From positions 143,964 to 207,963 of the forward strand of contig NZ_JALLPO010000013.1 of assembly GCF_023276435.1 (NCBI RefSeq): a DNA stretch of 64,000 bases, written 5' to 3'. The stretch's first letter is position 1. Each line of letters begins with the position of its first letter. The position numbers and the translations under genes are program-made. Below the pieces are notes generated by a model. The model did no database searches, had not been told where the DNA came from, and saw only the letters and a list, made by a program, of their open reading frames with translations. Origin of the DNA: Sphaerisporangium perillae. GTDB lineage: Bacteria > Actinomycetota > Actinomycetes > Streptosporangiales > Streptosporangiaceae. Shown here piece by piece: positions 18,608 to 26,968 of the stretch.

Positions 18608-20736
18608 CGCCCGCCCTCCTTCTCGATGACGCCGAGTGCGTGCTGGTCGATGCTCATTTGCTGGCCGGGCGGAACGACGATCGTCGAGTACTCCATCTCG
18701 ACGATCGCCGGGCCAGTGACGACATTGCCCGGCCGGAGTGCGTCGAAGGCGAAGACCTCGGTATCGCGCCGTTCGCCGAGTTCGGGCCAGTACGCCGGTC
18801 TGGCGCCGGAACGGGCCGCCGACGGGTCGGCGGCTTCGAGTGGATAGGTGGGCAGATCGAGCTTCTCGGTGAGAACGGTGGCCTTGAGGACGATGGCGTC
18901 GAGGTAGACCCCGCCGGGCCGGTTCACCACATGAGGGCTGAAGGCGTCGGCGAACTCCTTTTCGAACTCCTCGTACACGAGGCGGGCGTCGTCATCGGAC
19001 TCTATGGTGATGACCGGCGAAGAGACTCGCTTGACCTGCACCAGCCCGCCGTACAGCATGTCGAGTTCGACGCTGAAGACGGTCTCACGGTCGCTCAGCC
19101 CCTCGGCCTCCAGATCCTTTCGTGCGCGCCGCATCAGCTCCTCAACCCGGGCGTTGAACGCCTCCAGGTCGATCACGATCTCCTCGGTGACGGGCGCCAT
19201 GAACTGCATACGGCCGCTCTGTTCGTAGACGTGCATGATGTCCATGACGGAGCTGCCCAGCGCCGAGAAGACCGGAGCCTGCGGGAAGATCACCGCGGTG
19301 GGCACGTCGGCACGGTAGCCCGCCACGTGCGTAGGCCCGCCACCGCCGAAGGCGAACAGGACGAAGTCCTCCGGGTGGTAGCCGCGCAGGTGGACCTCAC
19401 GCTTGATCGCCGAGGCCATGTTCTGCTCGACGATGCGGCGGACGAGGGCGGCCGCCTCGTCCACGGTCACGCCGAGCGGATCGGCGATCTTCGTACGGAT
19501 CGCTTCTACAGCCTTGTCCCTGTTCAGGGGCATGTTGCCGCCGAAGTACCCATCCGGGGAGATGTAGCCGAGAACGACGTCGGCGTCGGTGACGGTGGGC
19601 TCGGTACCGCCCAGGTCGTAGCAGACCGGACCCGGGTAGGACCCGGCGCTGCGCGGCCCCACCTCCAGGCGGCCGCCGAGCAGGTCGTTGATCCAGGCGA
19701 TTGAGCCGCCCCCCGCACCCATGGTGGTCGTCTGCAGCATCGAGATGCCGACCATCCATCGATCGATGATCGGCCGGAACTCGTACGACCGGACTGACGC
19801 GTCCACCACCATGCCGACGTCGAAGCTGGTACCGCCGACGTCCGAGGCGATCACGTTGCGGTAGCCGAGTGCCTTGCCGATGTGGAAGGAACCCATCAAG
19901 CCGGAGACCGGTCCGCCGTTGAAGGTCCGGCTGGCGGTGGTCTTGAAGATCTCCGCACTGCCGCCGGTATTGTGGGTGAGCAGGAACGTGCCCCGGTAAC
20001 CGTTCTCCCGCAACTGGTCCCAGGTGGTCTCCAGCTCGAATTTGATGCTGGTCTGCAGATAGGCGTCCAGCACGGCGGTCATGGTCCGCTCGTACTCGCC
20101 GACCTTGCCGACAACCTCGTGCGACAGGACCACCGGCAGATAGCCGACGTGGTAGCTCTTGTACTCCTCGCGGATGATCCGGCGGATCACCCGCTCGTGC
20201 TCCGGGTTGGCGAACGACCACAGCAGCGACACGGCGATGGCGCGGGCTCCCCGGTCGACGAGGTCGCGCAGCTTGGCGCGCACGTCGTCCTCGTCCAGCG
20301 CCCGGATCACGTTCCCGGCCGAGTCGATCCGCTCGGCCACGCCGACGATCATGTCGCGCCGCACCAGTGGCTCGGGCTTGCGCTGCACGGCCAGATTGCG
20401 GCGCTCGCCGATACGCGTTCCGTCGGTCCACTGGGCGCCGCGGCCGATGAGGATCGCGTCCTCGTGGCCCTCGGTGGTGATCAGACCAAGCCTGGGCCCC
20501 TTCCGCTCGATCAGCCGGTTCATCGCCACCGTCGTGGAGTACCGGACGATCTCGATGTGCGGCAGCACCTCCTGTAGCGGGCGACCGAGCTGAGCGGCCC
20601 CGGCGTGCAACACGTTGAGGAAGCCGACCGACAGGTCGTAGGGCGTGGTGGGCGACTTGGCAACGACCCGCCGGTCGTCCCAGGTCAGCACCATGTCGGT
20701 GAAGGTGCCGCCCACATCGATGTCGATCGCCTTCAT
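18604..20736 (-). CDS. HyuA-type ATPase subunit, second copy
   Basis: A 710-residue hydantoinase A/oxoprolinase protein. The ASKHA-type phosphate loop DVGGTFTDMVLTW is at the N-terminus and the second nucleotide loop ASDVGGTSFDVGMVVD lies in the middle. In acetone and acetophenone carboxylases HyuA-type subunits hydrolyse ATP to phosphorylate the ketone enolate and bicarbonate. The start is the ATG at 20736, which overlaps the small-subunit stop by four bases; the long upstream frame is antisense noise. It differs clearly from the other HyuA-like protein in the operon, as the two ATPase subunits of acetophenone carboxylase do. Confidence 0.86.
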   Translation of the reverse strand: MKAIDIDVGGTFTDMVLTWDDRRVVAKSPTTPYDLSVGFLNVLHAGAAQLGRPLQEVLPHIEIVRYSTTVAMNRLIERKGPRLGLITTEGHEDAILIGRGAQWTDGTRIGERRNLAVQRKPEPLVRRDMIVGVAERIDSAGNVIRALDEDDVRAKLRDLVDRGARAIAVSLLWSFANPEHERVIRRIIREEYKSYHVGYLPVVLSHEVVGKVGEYERTMTAVLDAYLQTSIKFELETTWDQLRENGYRGTFLLTHNTGGSAEIFKTTASRTFNGGPVSGLMGSFHIGKALGYRNVIASDVGGTSFDVGMVVDASVRSYEFRPIIDRWMVGISMLQTTTMGAGGGSIAWINDLLGGRLEVGPRSAGSYPGPVCYDLGGTEPTVTDADVVLGYISPDGYFGGNMPLNRDKAVEAIRTKIADPLGVTVDEAAALVRRIVEQNMASAIKREVHLRGYHPEDFVLFAFGGGGPTHVAGYRADVPTAVIFPQAPVFSALGSSVMDIMHVYEQSGRMQFMAPVTEEIVIDLEAFNARVEELMRRARKDLEAEGLSDRETVFSVELDMLYGGLVQVKRVSSPVITIESDDDARLVYEEFEKEFADAFSPHVVNRPGGVYLDAIVLKATVLTEKLDLPTYPLEAADPSAARSGARPAYWPELGERRDTEVFAFDALRPGNVVTGPAIVEMEYSTIVVPPGQQMSIDQHALGVIEKEGGR

Positions 20737-21107
20737 CGGGTCGCCTCCAGCTTGCCGTGCTCGTCGATGCGAACCGCGCCCGAAGCGAGCCGGGCCATGA
20801 TGGCGTCGACGTCCAGCGCGGTGTCCTGGGTCAGGGGGTGGCCGGGGGGCAGGTATTCGGTTTCCACCTGCCTTCCGCAACCGGGGCAGTAGAACTCGAC
20901 GATGCGGATCCAGTCGCCGTTGGGCGCGAAGGTGTACGCGCCCTCCAGCACCGGCGGATGCACCTCGCGGGGATCGCGTTCGGCCACCAGGAGGCCGCGC
21001 TTGTAGTCCGAGCGCAGCGGCCCGAAGTCGTGCCCGCACTCGTGGCAGTGCCAGCGTTCGGTGTCCAGGTCGGCATCGAGATACTCGCCGACGTGCAGTC
21101 TGGGCAT
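20733..21107 (-). CDS. Small zinc-ribbon subunit (acetone carboxylase gamma-like)
   Basis: A 124-residue protein with two Cys-x2-Cys pairs (C21/C24 in WHCHECGHDF and C74/C77 in YCPGCGRQ), forming a probable zinc ribbon. The size, the LRSDYKRGLLVAERDPREVH segment and its place between two hyuA genes match the small subunit of acetone carboxylase (gamma) and acetophenone carboxylase (beta). Its presence is what separates a carboxylase operon from a hydantoinase operon. It overlaps the next gene by ATGA and lies 10 bp after the preceding one. Confidence 0.82.
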   Translation of the reverse strand: MPRLHVGEYLDADLDTERWHCHECGHDFGPLRSDYKRGLLVAERDPREVHPPVLEGAYTFAPNGDWIRIVEFYCPGCGRQVETEYLPPGHPLTQDTALDVDAIMARLASGAVRIDEHGKLEATR

Positions 21108-21117
21108 GTCTCGTCTC

Positions 21118-23007
21118 CTACTCGCGGGTCAGGGACGCATCGCCGAACGCGTCTGTGGACAGGGACCAGCCGCGGGTGACCAGCCAGGTGTAACTGCCGC
21201 CGTCGACCAGCAGCGGCCCGGTCAGGTCGACGCTGGCCAGTTCGACGCCGTCGTAAGTGGCCAGCGAACCGTCGGCGCCGAAAGGCGAGGGCCGGCCTCC
21301 GGTCGCCTCGGTCTCGCCCGGTCCGTCGATTTCCGACTGCCGCAGCCTTGGCAGCGGATGGCGTGCGGTGAGTCGGACGAGCGTCGGCTCGCCGTCGTGC
21401 GGTGCGGGCGGCAGCTCGCCTTCCCCCTGTACCGCGCCCTTCGCTGACCTGACGTCCCAGTGGAGGAACGCGACGGAGGGGTCGAATCCCTCGGCCCGCA
21501 GGTCCCGGCGCGCCTGGTCCGCCAGGTGTGCGCCGACGCTTTCCAGGTGCCCGCGGTCGGTCAGGGCCGACTCGTAAACATGCACCACATCGGAGATGGC
21601 CGAGCCGTAGGCCGAGTAGACGTGCCCGTAGCGGAAGAACCTCGCGTTGCGGGCACCGAGCCGTTCGGCGACGGCGGTGACGAACAACGGGCCGTTGCCT
21701 CCGTAAGCGTAGATGACGCAGTCGGCCGGATCCCAGCCCGCCTCTTCGGCGGTCCCCCTGGCGAGTTGGGCGACGGCGTCCCAGGCGGCCTCGACGACAG
21801 CCTGGGCGGCGGCCGGCGGGGCCAGCCCGAGCGGCGTGCCGACGTGCTTGTCGAGCGCGGTCCGGGCGCGGTCGGCGTCGAGGACGCGTTTGCCTCCCAG
21901 GAAGGCGGTTGGTGAGATGAACCCGCACAGAAAGAACGCGTCGGTGACCGTGGCGTTGCGGCCGCCGAGCCCATAGCAGGCCGGTCCCGGCGCGGCGCCC
22001 ATGCTGTCGGGGCCGAGCACGACCCGGCCGTCGGTCACCCGGGCGACGCTGCCCCCGCCCAGGGCCATCGAGCGCAGCAACGGCATGTCCAGCCGCAGCG
22101 GAATGTCGAAGAGGTGGCCCGATTCCTTGGAGACCACCTGGCCGGCCCGTACCGCGCTGGCCTTGGCGGTGGTGCCGCCCACGTCGATCGCGATGACCTT
22201 GTCGTCGCCGAACCTGCCCGCTGTGACCGCGCAGGCGTGCGTGCCGAACAGCGGCCCGGACTCGATGGTGTCGAACGCCTTGGTCTTGCCAATGCGCGCG
22301 ACGCCTCCGTTGATGTGGCCGATCAGGACGTTTCCCTGCCAGCCGTGCTCGTCGCGGACGATCTCCTCGGCCCGGTAGAGCGAGGTGGCCAGGGCGGGGT
22401 GCACATAAGCGTTGATGAGAGAGGCGACGGTACGCGTGCTGTCGTCCGGGCGGAGCACCACGTCGCTACCGGCCAGCGCTGGGATAGAGCCGAGGAAGTG
22501 GTCCGGGTAGTCCTGCGCGATCATGTCGATGATGCGCCGTTCGGCTTGGCCGTCAGGGAAGGCGTCGCGCAGGCTGACGTTGATGCGGCGGATGCCCTTG
22601 TCCAGCAGTGATTTGATCGCCAGCCGCAGTTCGTGCTCGTCGGCGTCCGAGGGGATGCCGCTGATGTCCCCGGCCGAGACCAGCACGCCGACGACCGCCC
22701 GCGCGGCCTCCTCGTCGTACAGATCCTTCTCGTGGCCGGCGCTGACCAGCAGGCCGAGCTTGGGGCCGACCCGCTGGGCGAGGACGTTCGACGTGATGGT
22801 GGACGACCACCGGATCACCTCGACCCGGTCAAGGAAAGAGCGCAGGTCGGCAAAGCCGAACTCCCGCTGAGCCGCCTTGAGGATGTCCAGGAACGCGACC
22901 GTTACATCGTGGGGTGTCGTCTCGACCTTGAGCGCCAGGACCGTCCCGCCTCCGCAGACGAGGCCGTCGGTCATGGTGCCGCCGGTGTCGATGTCGACGT
23001 TGTACAT
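21118..23007 (-). CDS. HyuA-type ATPase subunit, first gene of the ketone operon
   Basis: A 629-residue hydantoinase A-family protein with the phosphate loop DIDTGGTMTDGLV at the very N-terminus and a second loop IAIDVGGTTAKASAV. The ATG at 23007 follows GGAGG with a 7-nt gap, and the upstream extension of the frame runs through a palindromic control region, so it is excluded. It is about 80 residues shorter than the second HyuA, consistent with two non-identical ATPase subunits as in acetophenone carboxylase. First structural gene after the AraC regulator. Confidence 0.85.
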   Translation of the reverse strand: MYNVDIDTGGTMTDGLVCGGGTVLALKVETTPHDVTVAFLDILKAAQREFGFADLRSFLDRVEVIRWSSTITSNVLAQRVGPKLGLLVSAGHEKDLYDEEAARAVVGVLVSAGDISGIPSDADEHELRLAIKSLLDKGIRRINVSLRDAFPDGQAERRIIDMIAQDYPDHFLGSIPALAGSDVVLRPDDSTRTVASLINAYVHPALATSLYRAEEIVRDEHGWQGNVLIGHINGGVARIGKTKAFDTIESGPLFGTHACAVTAGRFGDDKVIAIDVGGTTAKASAVRAGQVVSKESGHLFDIPLRLDMPLLRSMALGGGSVARVTDGRVVLGPDSMGAAPGPACYGLGGRNATVTDAFFLCGFISPTAFLGGKRVLDADRARTALDKHVGTPLGLAPPAAAQAVVEAAWDAVAQLARGTAEEAGWDPADCVIYAYGGNGPLFVTAVAERLGARNARFFRYGHVYSAYGSAISDVVHVYESALTDRGHLESVGAHLADQARRDLRAEGFDPSVAFLHWDVRSAKGAVQGEGELPPAPHDGEPTLVRLTARHPLPRLRQSEIDGPGETEATGGRPSPFGADGSLATYDGVELASVDLTGPLLVDGGSYTWLVTRGWSLSTDAFGDASLTRE

Positions 23008-23028
23008 GCCAACACCTCCAATTCGAAC

Positions 23029-23051
23029 GTGAGCCGGCGAAGCCGGCTCAC
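23029..23051. promoter_or_regulatory. Perfect hairpin/operator before the ketone operon RBS
   Basis: GTGAGCCGGC and GCCGGCTCAC form a perfect 10-bp inverted repeat around GAA, just upstream of the ribosome-binding site of the first HyuA gene. It could be an operator, or a stem in the mRNA leader that limits translation. Confidence 0.6.
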
Positions 23052-23057
23052 CGCCGC

Positions 23058-23137
23058 GGTGTGACACACCCGACAGCGTCACGGAGATGTTCGACAAATT
23101 ACGCGTGTAACGTCAATGCTTCGTAGTGTTAACTACG
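23058..23137. promoter_or_regulatory. Further palindromes in the ketone operon control region
   Basis: GGTGTG-A-CACACC lies at 23058-23070 and CGTAGT-GTTA-ACTACG at 23122-23137. On the minus strand a TTGACG box lies between them at about 23112-23117. With no gene here, these are candidate AraC sites and a promoter. Confidence 0.45.
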
Positions 23138-23178
23138 CCGGTCGCACAGAGGACTGCACGATCGGCACAGAACGTCGT

Positions 23179-24138
23179 TCAGGTGCGGCGCAACGCCATC
23201 TCGCGGAACAGGCGCGGGGTGATGCCTTCGACCGCGCGGAAGAGCCGGGCGAACGCCGACGGGTTCACCATGCCGTGCGATTCGGCGATCCGTGCGATCG
23301 GCCGCTGTGCCAGCCGGGGATCGGCGAGATCCCGGCGGATCGCGATCAGGCGCTCCTGCCGAATCTGGGTGCTTACTGACCGTTCGTGGCGTTCGAACAG
23401 CGCGTGCAGCCGCCGTACCGAGATCCCGTGCCGGTGCGCGATGAGCGCGGGATCGAGGGATGGGTCGGCGTGGTGTTCGGCGATGAAGGCCAGGACCGAG
23501 TGCAGGAGCACCGCGTCCCGGTCCGCGACGTCCCATGGCTTGCCGAAGTGAGAGCGGACCATCGTCGCGATCAGGTCGGCGGCGTTCTCACCGAGAGCGG
23601 CCGCACCCGGATCGCCCTCGAAGAAACGGGCCTCGGTGGCCAGGTTGCGCAGGAACTGGAAGACCACCCGTGCGACGCCGCGCTCGGACGACAGCGGGAC
23701 GGCAGTGATCTGCGCCAACTCGCTCTCCGGGCGGCGTAGCTTCACCTTGGGTAGCAGGAAGACCTGCCAGTGGAATCGCTCCTCCATCACCAAGGTGAAC
23801 GGCCGCGAGCTGTCATACACGACCATGTCACCTGGCCCAAGGACGGCCTCCCTGCCGTCCTGGATCAGGATCGATCCCCCCTGCAGGGGTGTCCCGATCT
23901 GCACGGTCTCGGGATCGCCGCGGCGCAGGCAGGCCTGGTCGCGGGTGTACACGTGATCGCCACCGACCACGTCCCTGATGCGCAGCGATCCGAGGGTGCT
24001 GCATGCCATGCCCGCCTGCGGGACGCGGTCATGACGGGGGTCGATGCTCACCGGAAGGATCTGATTGCAGACGACCTCCAGCCAGAACTGCAGGCGTTGC
24101 GCAGGAGGTTGAGTGCTTGTCACGAATTTGTCACCCAC
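23179..24138 (-). CDS. AraC-family activator of the ketone operon
   Basis: A 319-residue regulator. Residues ~1-200 form an AraC-binding-like sensor (IQDGREAVLGPGDMVVYDSS, as in regulators of aromatic acid genes). Residues ~215-315 hold the two helix-turn-helix motifs, including HRHGISVRRLHALFERHE and MVNPSAFARLFRAVEGITPR. It sits directly upstream of the seven-gene operon on the same strand with a 171-bp palindrome-rich gap. It is the probable substrate-responsive activator. The ligand is not determined. Confidence 0.88.
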   Translation of the reverse strand: MGDKFVTSTQPPAQRLQFWLEVVCNQILPVSIDPRHDRVPQAGMACSTLGSLRIRDVVGGDHVYTRDQACLRRGDPETVQIGTPLQGGSILIQDGREAVLGPGDMVVYDSSRPFTLVMEERFHWQVFLLPKVKLRRPESELAQITAVPLSSERGVARVVFQFLRNLATEARFFEGDPGAAALGENAADLIATMVRSHFGKPWDVADRDAVLLHSVLAFIAEHHADPSLDPALIAHRHGISVRRLHALFERHERSVSTQIRQERLIAIRRDLADPRLAQRPIARIAESHGMVNPSAFARLFRAVEGITPRLFREMALRRT

Positions 24139-24364
24139 GGCCTCTCCCCTGAACGAGTAATTCCGAATACGGGGTTCTCAGATGGTGGGAGGGTCTCCAG
24201 CATCGGGGTGTGACGACCGCGCTGGACACCCTACTGACGGCACTGTATGTGCATATCGAGTGCGCCACGAGGTTCTGTTGCGCACGCAACTCGGCCAGCG
24301 GCGCTACCACGTGCGCCTGGCCAACGCCCTGCTGATGGCGGCCGAGATGGAGGCGATGCTCGCC

Positions 24365-24580
24365 GAAACCCTCGGCTGCGATCCGCCGCCGCCCGTTGAC
24401 GATCTCCGCGCCGCCCGGGGCCAGCCGCTCCGCCTCGGCCCAGCACTGGTCCGCCCGGTCGAGGTCGCCCTGCTGGGCGTGGATGCGAGCCAGCAGGTCC
24501 AGCACGGCCACGCTGGGCTCCCCTTGGAGATCCTCCAGCAGCTCCGCGGCCTCGCCGTGGCGCCAGGGTCCTGGCCTGGC
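24365..24580 (-). pseudogene. Fragment of a TPR-repeat protein
   Basis: A minus-strand stretch encodes ELLEDLQGEPSVAVLDLLAR and HAQQGDLDRADQCWAEAERL, a recognisable tetratricopeptide helix pair. It has no proper start or end, and the upstream matching part is in another frame (ITRELVLGQARTLAPRRGRG). It is the remains of a decayed gene. Confidence 0.4.
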
Positions 24581-24601
24581 CAAGGACCAGCTCGCGGGTG
24601 A

Positions 24602-25140
24602 TGGAAGGGGACATGCGTCCCGGCCCGCAACGCACTACTGGCCGACATCGTCCCCGCCTCCGCCCACGGCACCACCACAGCGACCACCATCGCGCTGGGC
24701 CTTTACGTCGCCTACAACGCCGCCGCCACGCTCGCCTCGGTCCCGGCCGGACACCTCGCCGACCGGCTCGGCGCCCGCGGCTCGGTCCGCGTGCTGGCCG
24801 GTGGAGTCGCCTCCTTCGCCGCCGCCTACACCCTGTTCGCCGTCACCAGCCCGGCCATCGCTCTGCTCGCGGTCCCGTTCGTCCTGGCTGGGATCGGCAT
24901 CGGCGCCGTCGAAACCGCCCAGCACGCCGCGGTCGCCACCCTCGCCCCAACGGGCCTACGCGGTTCGGCCTTCGGTCTACTGGCCACCGTCCAGTCCCTG
25001 GGCAATCTCGCCGCCAGCGGCATCGCCGGCCTTCTATGGACCCTCGCCTCTCCGGCCACCGCGTTCTTCTATCTGACCGCCTGGATGATCCTCGCCTTGA
25101 TCGGCTTGCTCTTCACCGCCCGACCGATCGTGATGCCCGA
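24602..25140 (+). pseudogene. N-terminally truncated MFS transporter
   Basis: The frame opens right after a TGA at 24599 and has no start. It encodes the second half of a major-facilitator transporter: VPARNALLADIVPASAHGTT, AGHLADRLGARGSVRVLAGG and six-helix-type hydrophobic segments to LIGLLFTARP. The first six helices are absent. Beyond about 25140 the frame runs on into unrelated sequence. Confidence 0.7.
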
Positions 25141-25214
25141 CCCCTGCCTCACGTGCCTGACACTGATCCAGCGTCACTACCTGCGCAAAGAGCGATTAGC
25201 TAGAGATAAACATC

Positions 25215-25355
25215 GTGCTCAACGGCCGGCCCACGCTCCGCGTCTCCTGGGCAGGCGGCCGGAACCGGTACATCCTCGCCTACTGCCGGACGATCCCTCT
25301 GTGCCAAGCTCAAGTGGGACATATGGTGATGAAGTTCCCCGTGTGGCATGAGTAG
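25215..25355 (+). pseudogene. Small gene fragment cut at the IS3-like element
   Basis: A 46-codon frame begins VLNGRPTLRVSWAGGRNRYI and LAYCRT, which looks like the start of a small actinobacterial protein, then continues with unrelated residues. It has no good ribosome-binding site. It was probably truncated when the adjacent insertion sequence arrived. Confidence 0.3.
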
Positions 25356-25378
25356 GGCGAGACTTGGTGTAGCAGGCT

Positions 25379-25792
25379 GTGACGATGACGAAGCACGACC
25401 TGGAGGCCGGCGGGCCTCGGGCTGATCGACCGAAGCGCCGGCACTTCTCGGCGGAGTACAAATTGCGGGTGGTCGCCGAGTACGACGCCGCCTCGTCCGG
25501 CGAGAAGGGTGCCATTCTCCGGCGTGAGGGGTTGTATGACTCCAGCATTCAGTTGTGGCGTAAGCAGCGCGACGAGGGCGCCTTGAAGGGCGTGTCCGGA
25601 GAAAAGCAGGTCACTTCGGGCGAGGCGGCGAGGGAGCGGGCGAAGGAGAAGGCTGAGAGGGAGAAACTGGAGCGCGAGAACGCCCGTCTGAAGAAGAAGC
25701 TCGCGCAGACCGAGGCCGCCCTGGAGATCATGGGGAAGTGGCACGCGCTCTTGGAGACGATGTCCGAGAGCGCGGACTCGGAGAACTCGTGA
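25379..25792 (+). CDS. IS3-family transposase OrfA
   Basis: A 137-residue DNA-binding subunit with a helix-turn-helix of the IS3 type (RRHFSAEYKLRVVAEYDAA, GLYDSSIQLWRKQRDEGAL) and a C-terminal leucine-zipper coiled coil (REKLERENARLKKKLAQTEAAL). It appears intact. GTG at 25379 or ATG at 25385 may be the start. Its stop overlaps the GTG of orfB, the place where programmed -1 frameshifting makes the OrfAB fusion in this family. Without a working orfB it can at most bind ends. Confidence 0.85.
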   Translation: MTMTKHDLEAGGPRADRPKRRHFSAEYKLRVVAEYDAASSGEKGAILRREGLYDSSIQLWRKQRDEGALKGVSGEKQVTSGEAARERAKEKAEREKLERENARLKKKLAQTEAALEIMGKWHALLETMSESADSENS

Positions 25793-26665
25793 CCGGGCTG
25801 CGCGACGAAGCCCGTGAGCAACTCGAACCCCATGTCGGCATTCAAGGGTCATGCATGCTGACCGGGATCAACCGATCGACGCTGTATCGGCGGCGGGCGC
25901 CGAAGCAGAGCAGGCCGGAAACGGTGCGGCCGACCCCGCCGAACGCGCTGTCCAAGGAAGAATGCGATGAGCTGATCCGAGTTCTCAATAGCCGCGAGTT
26001 CGTGGACAAGTCGCCTCGCCAAGTGTGGGCGATCTTGATCGATCGCGGCGTCTACCTGGCGTCGGTGTCGACGATGTACCGGGGTGATGCGTGCGCAGGG
26101 CCTGGTCCGCGAGCGGCGTGCTCTGGCCCGGCACGAGGCCAAGAAGAAACCGCATCTGGTCGCCAGAGCTCCCAATGAGGTGTGGAGCTGGGATATCACC
26201 AAGCTCCCGTCCGTCGAGCGGGGAAAGTACTTCGAGCTGTATGTGATGATCGACATCTTCTCGCGGTGCGTGGTGCATTGGGAGGTGCACGTCCGCGAAT
26301 CTGCGGAGCTTGCGAAGCAGTTCATTGAGAACTGCATCCGGGCCAATGGCGGAACTGCGCCGCGGACGATTCACTCCGACCGGGGCCCGTCGATGACGTC
26401 GAAGTCAGTGGCGAACCTGCTGTCGGACCTGGACATCGTAAAGTCACATTCTCGGCCGAAGGTGAGCAACGACAACCCGTACAGCGAGGCGAACTTCAAG
26501 ACTATGAAGTATTGCCCGACATTCCCGGAGGTGTTCGGGTCGGCGCAGGACGCGCGAACGTTCTGCCGTCGATTCTTCGAGTACTACAATCATCGGCACT
26601 ATCATTCGGGAATCGGGCTGCACACGCCATTTACCGTGCATATCGGCACCGCGCAGGCTATTCAA
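25789..26665 (+). pseudogene. IS3-family transposase OrfB, frameshifted and truncated
   Basis: The first part reads VTGLRDEAREQLEPHVGIQG to VYLASVSTMYR. At about 26081 an extra G shifts the frame; the match resumes with VMRAQGLVRERRALARHEAK and the rve core WDITKL, YVMIDIFSRCVVHWEV, HSDRGPSMTS and NDNPYSEANFKTMKY. The last ~40 residues are missing. The catalytic aspartates are visible in the second frame, but the protein cannot be made in one piece. Confidence 0.8.
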
Positions 26666-26958
26666 GGGTCGGGGCGCACACCGCGATCGCCAAGCGGCTG
26701 GCACTGCCGGTTCCGGAGCCGCCGTCGAACGCGCTCGACAGAGACTCGTAATTGGGCGGCTCGACCTCGGTGAGCCGAGTGGACCGTCCGACCTCGACGA
26801 TGCCGCGCGCCAGGTTGTAGTCGAACTGGATCGACCGAGCCACCTCGGGCATTTCCTCCGAAGGAACCGGGACCCAGATGGCCGGGGTGATCGTCTCGAT
26901 CCTCCCGGAGATCTGGTTCTCCCGGCGGAAGCCGTAAACGAACAGGACGGTCGTGTAG
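26658..26958 (-). pseudogene. 3'-truncated gene of unknown function
   Basis: A protein-like minus-strand frame reads YTTVLFVYGFRRENQISGRI, IWVPVPSEEMPEVARSIQFD and AFDGGSGTGSASRLAIAVC, then stops at a TAG that lies inside the IS3 remnant. No ATG or GTG is seen at its 5' end, which abuts the Mut7-C gene. I recognise no family. It was cut on its 3' side together with the IS end. Confidence 0.4.
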
Positions 26959-26968
26959 GCCGCCTGGC

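Larger units (their letters stand above)
25360..26665 (+). mobile_element. IS3-family insertion sequence, right end missing
   Basis: It contains orfA and a frameshifted orfB in the normal overlapping order. The coding match ends at ...GTAQAIQ (about 26665), so the orfB terminus and the right inverted repeat are lost. The exact left end was not determined. The flanks on both sides are truncated genes. Confidence 0.75.

Noticed and set aside
16781..20577. Long plus-strand frames across the HyuB and HyuA genes
   Set aside because: Antisense shadows; the minus-strand genes have clear motifs, overlaps and ribosome-binding sites.
16553..23007. Annotation of the operon as a hydantoinase (hyuA-hyuB)
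   Set aside because: Two different HyuA proteins, a zinc-ribbon small subunit and the ligase/thiolase pair fit a ketone carboxylase better; hydantoin genes would not need a CoA ligase and thiolase.
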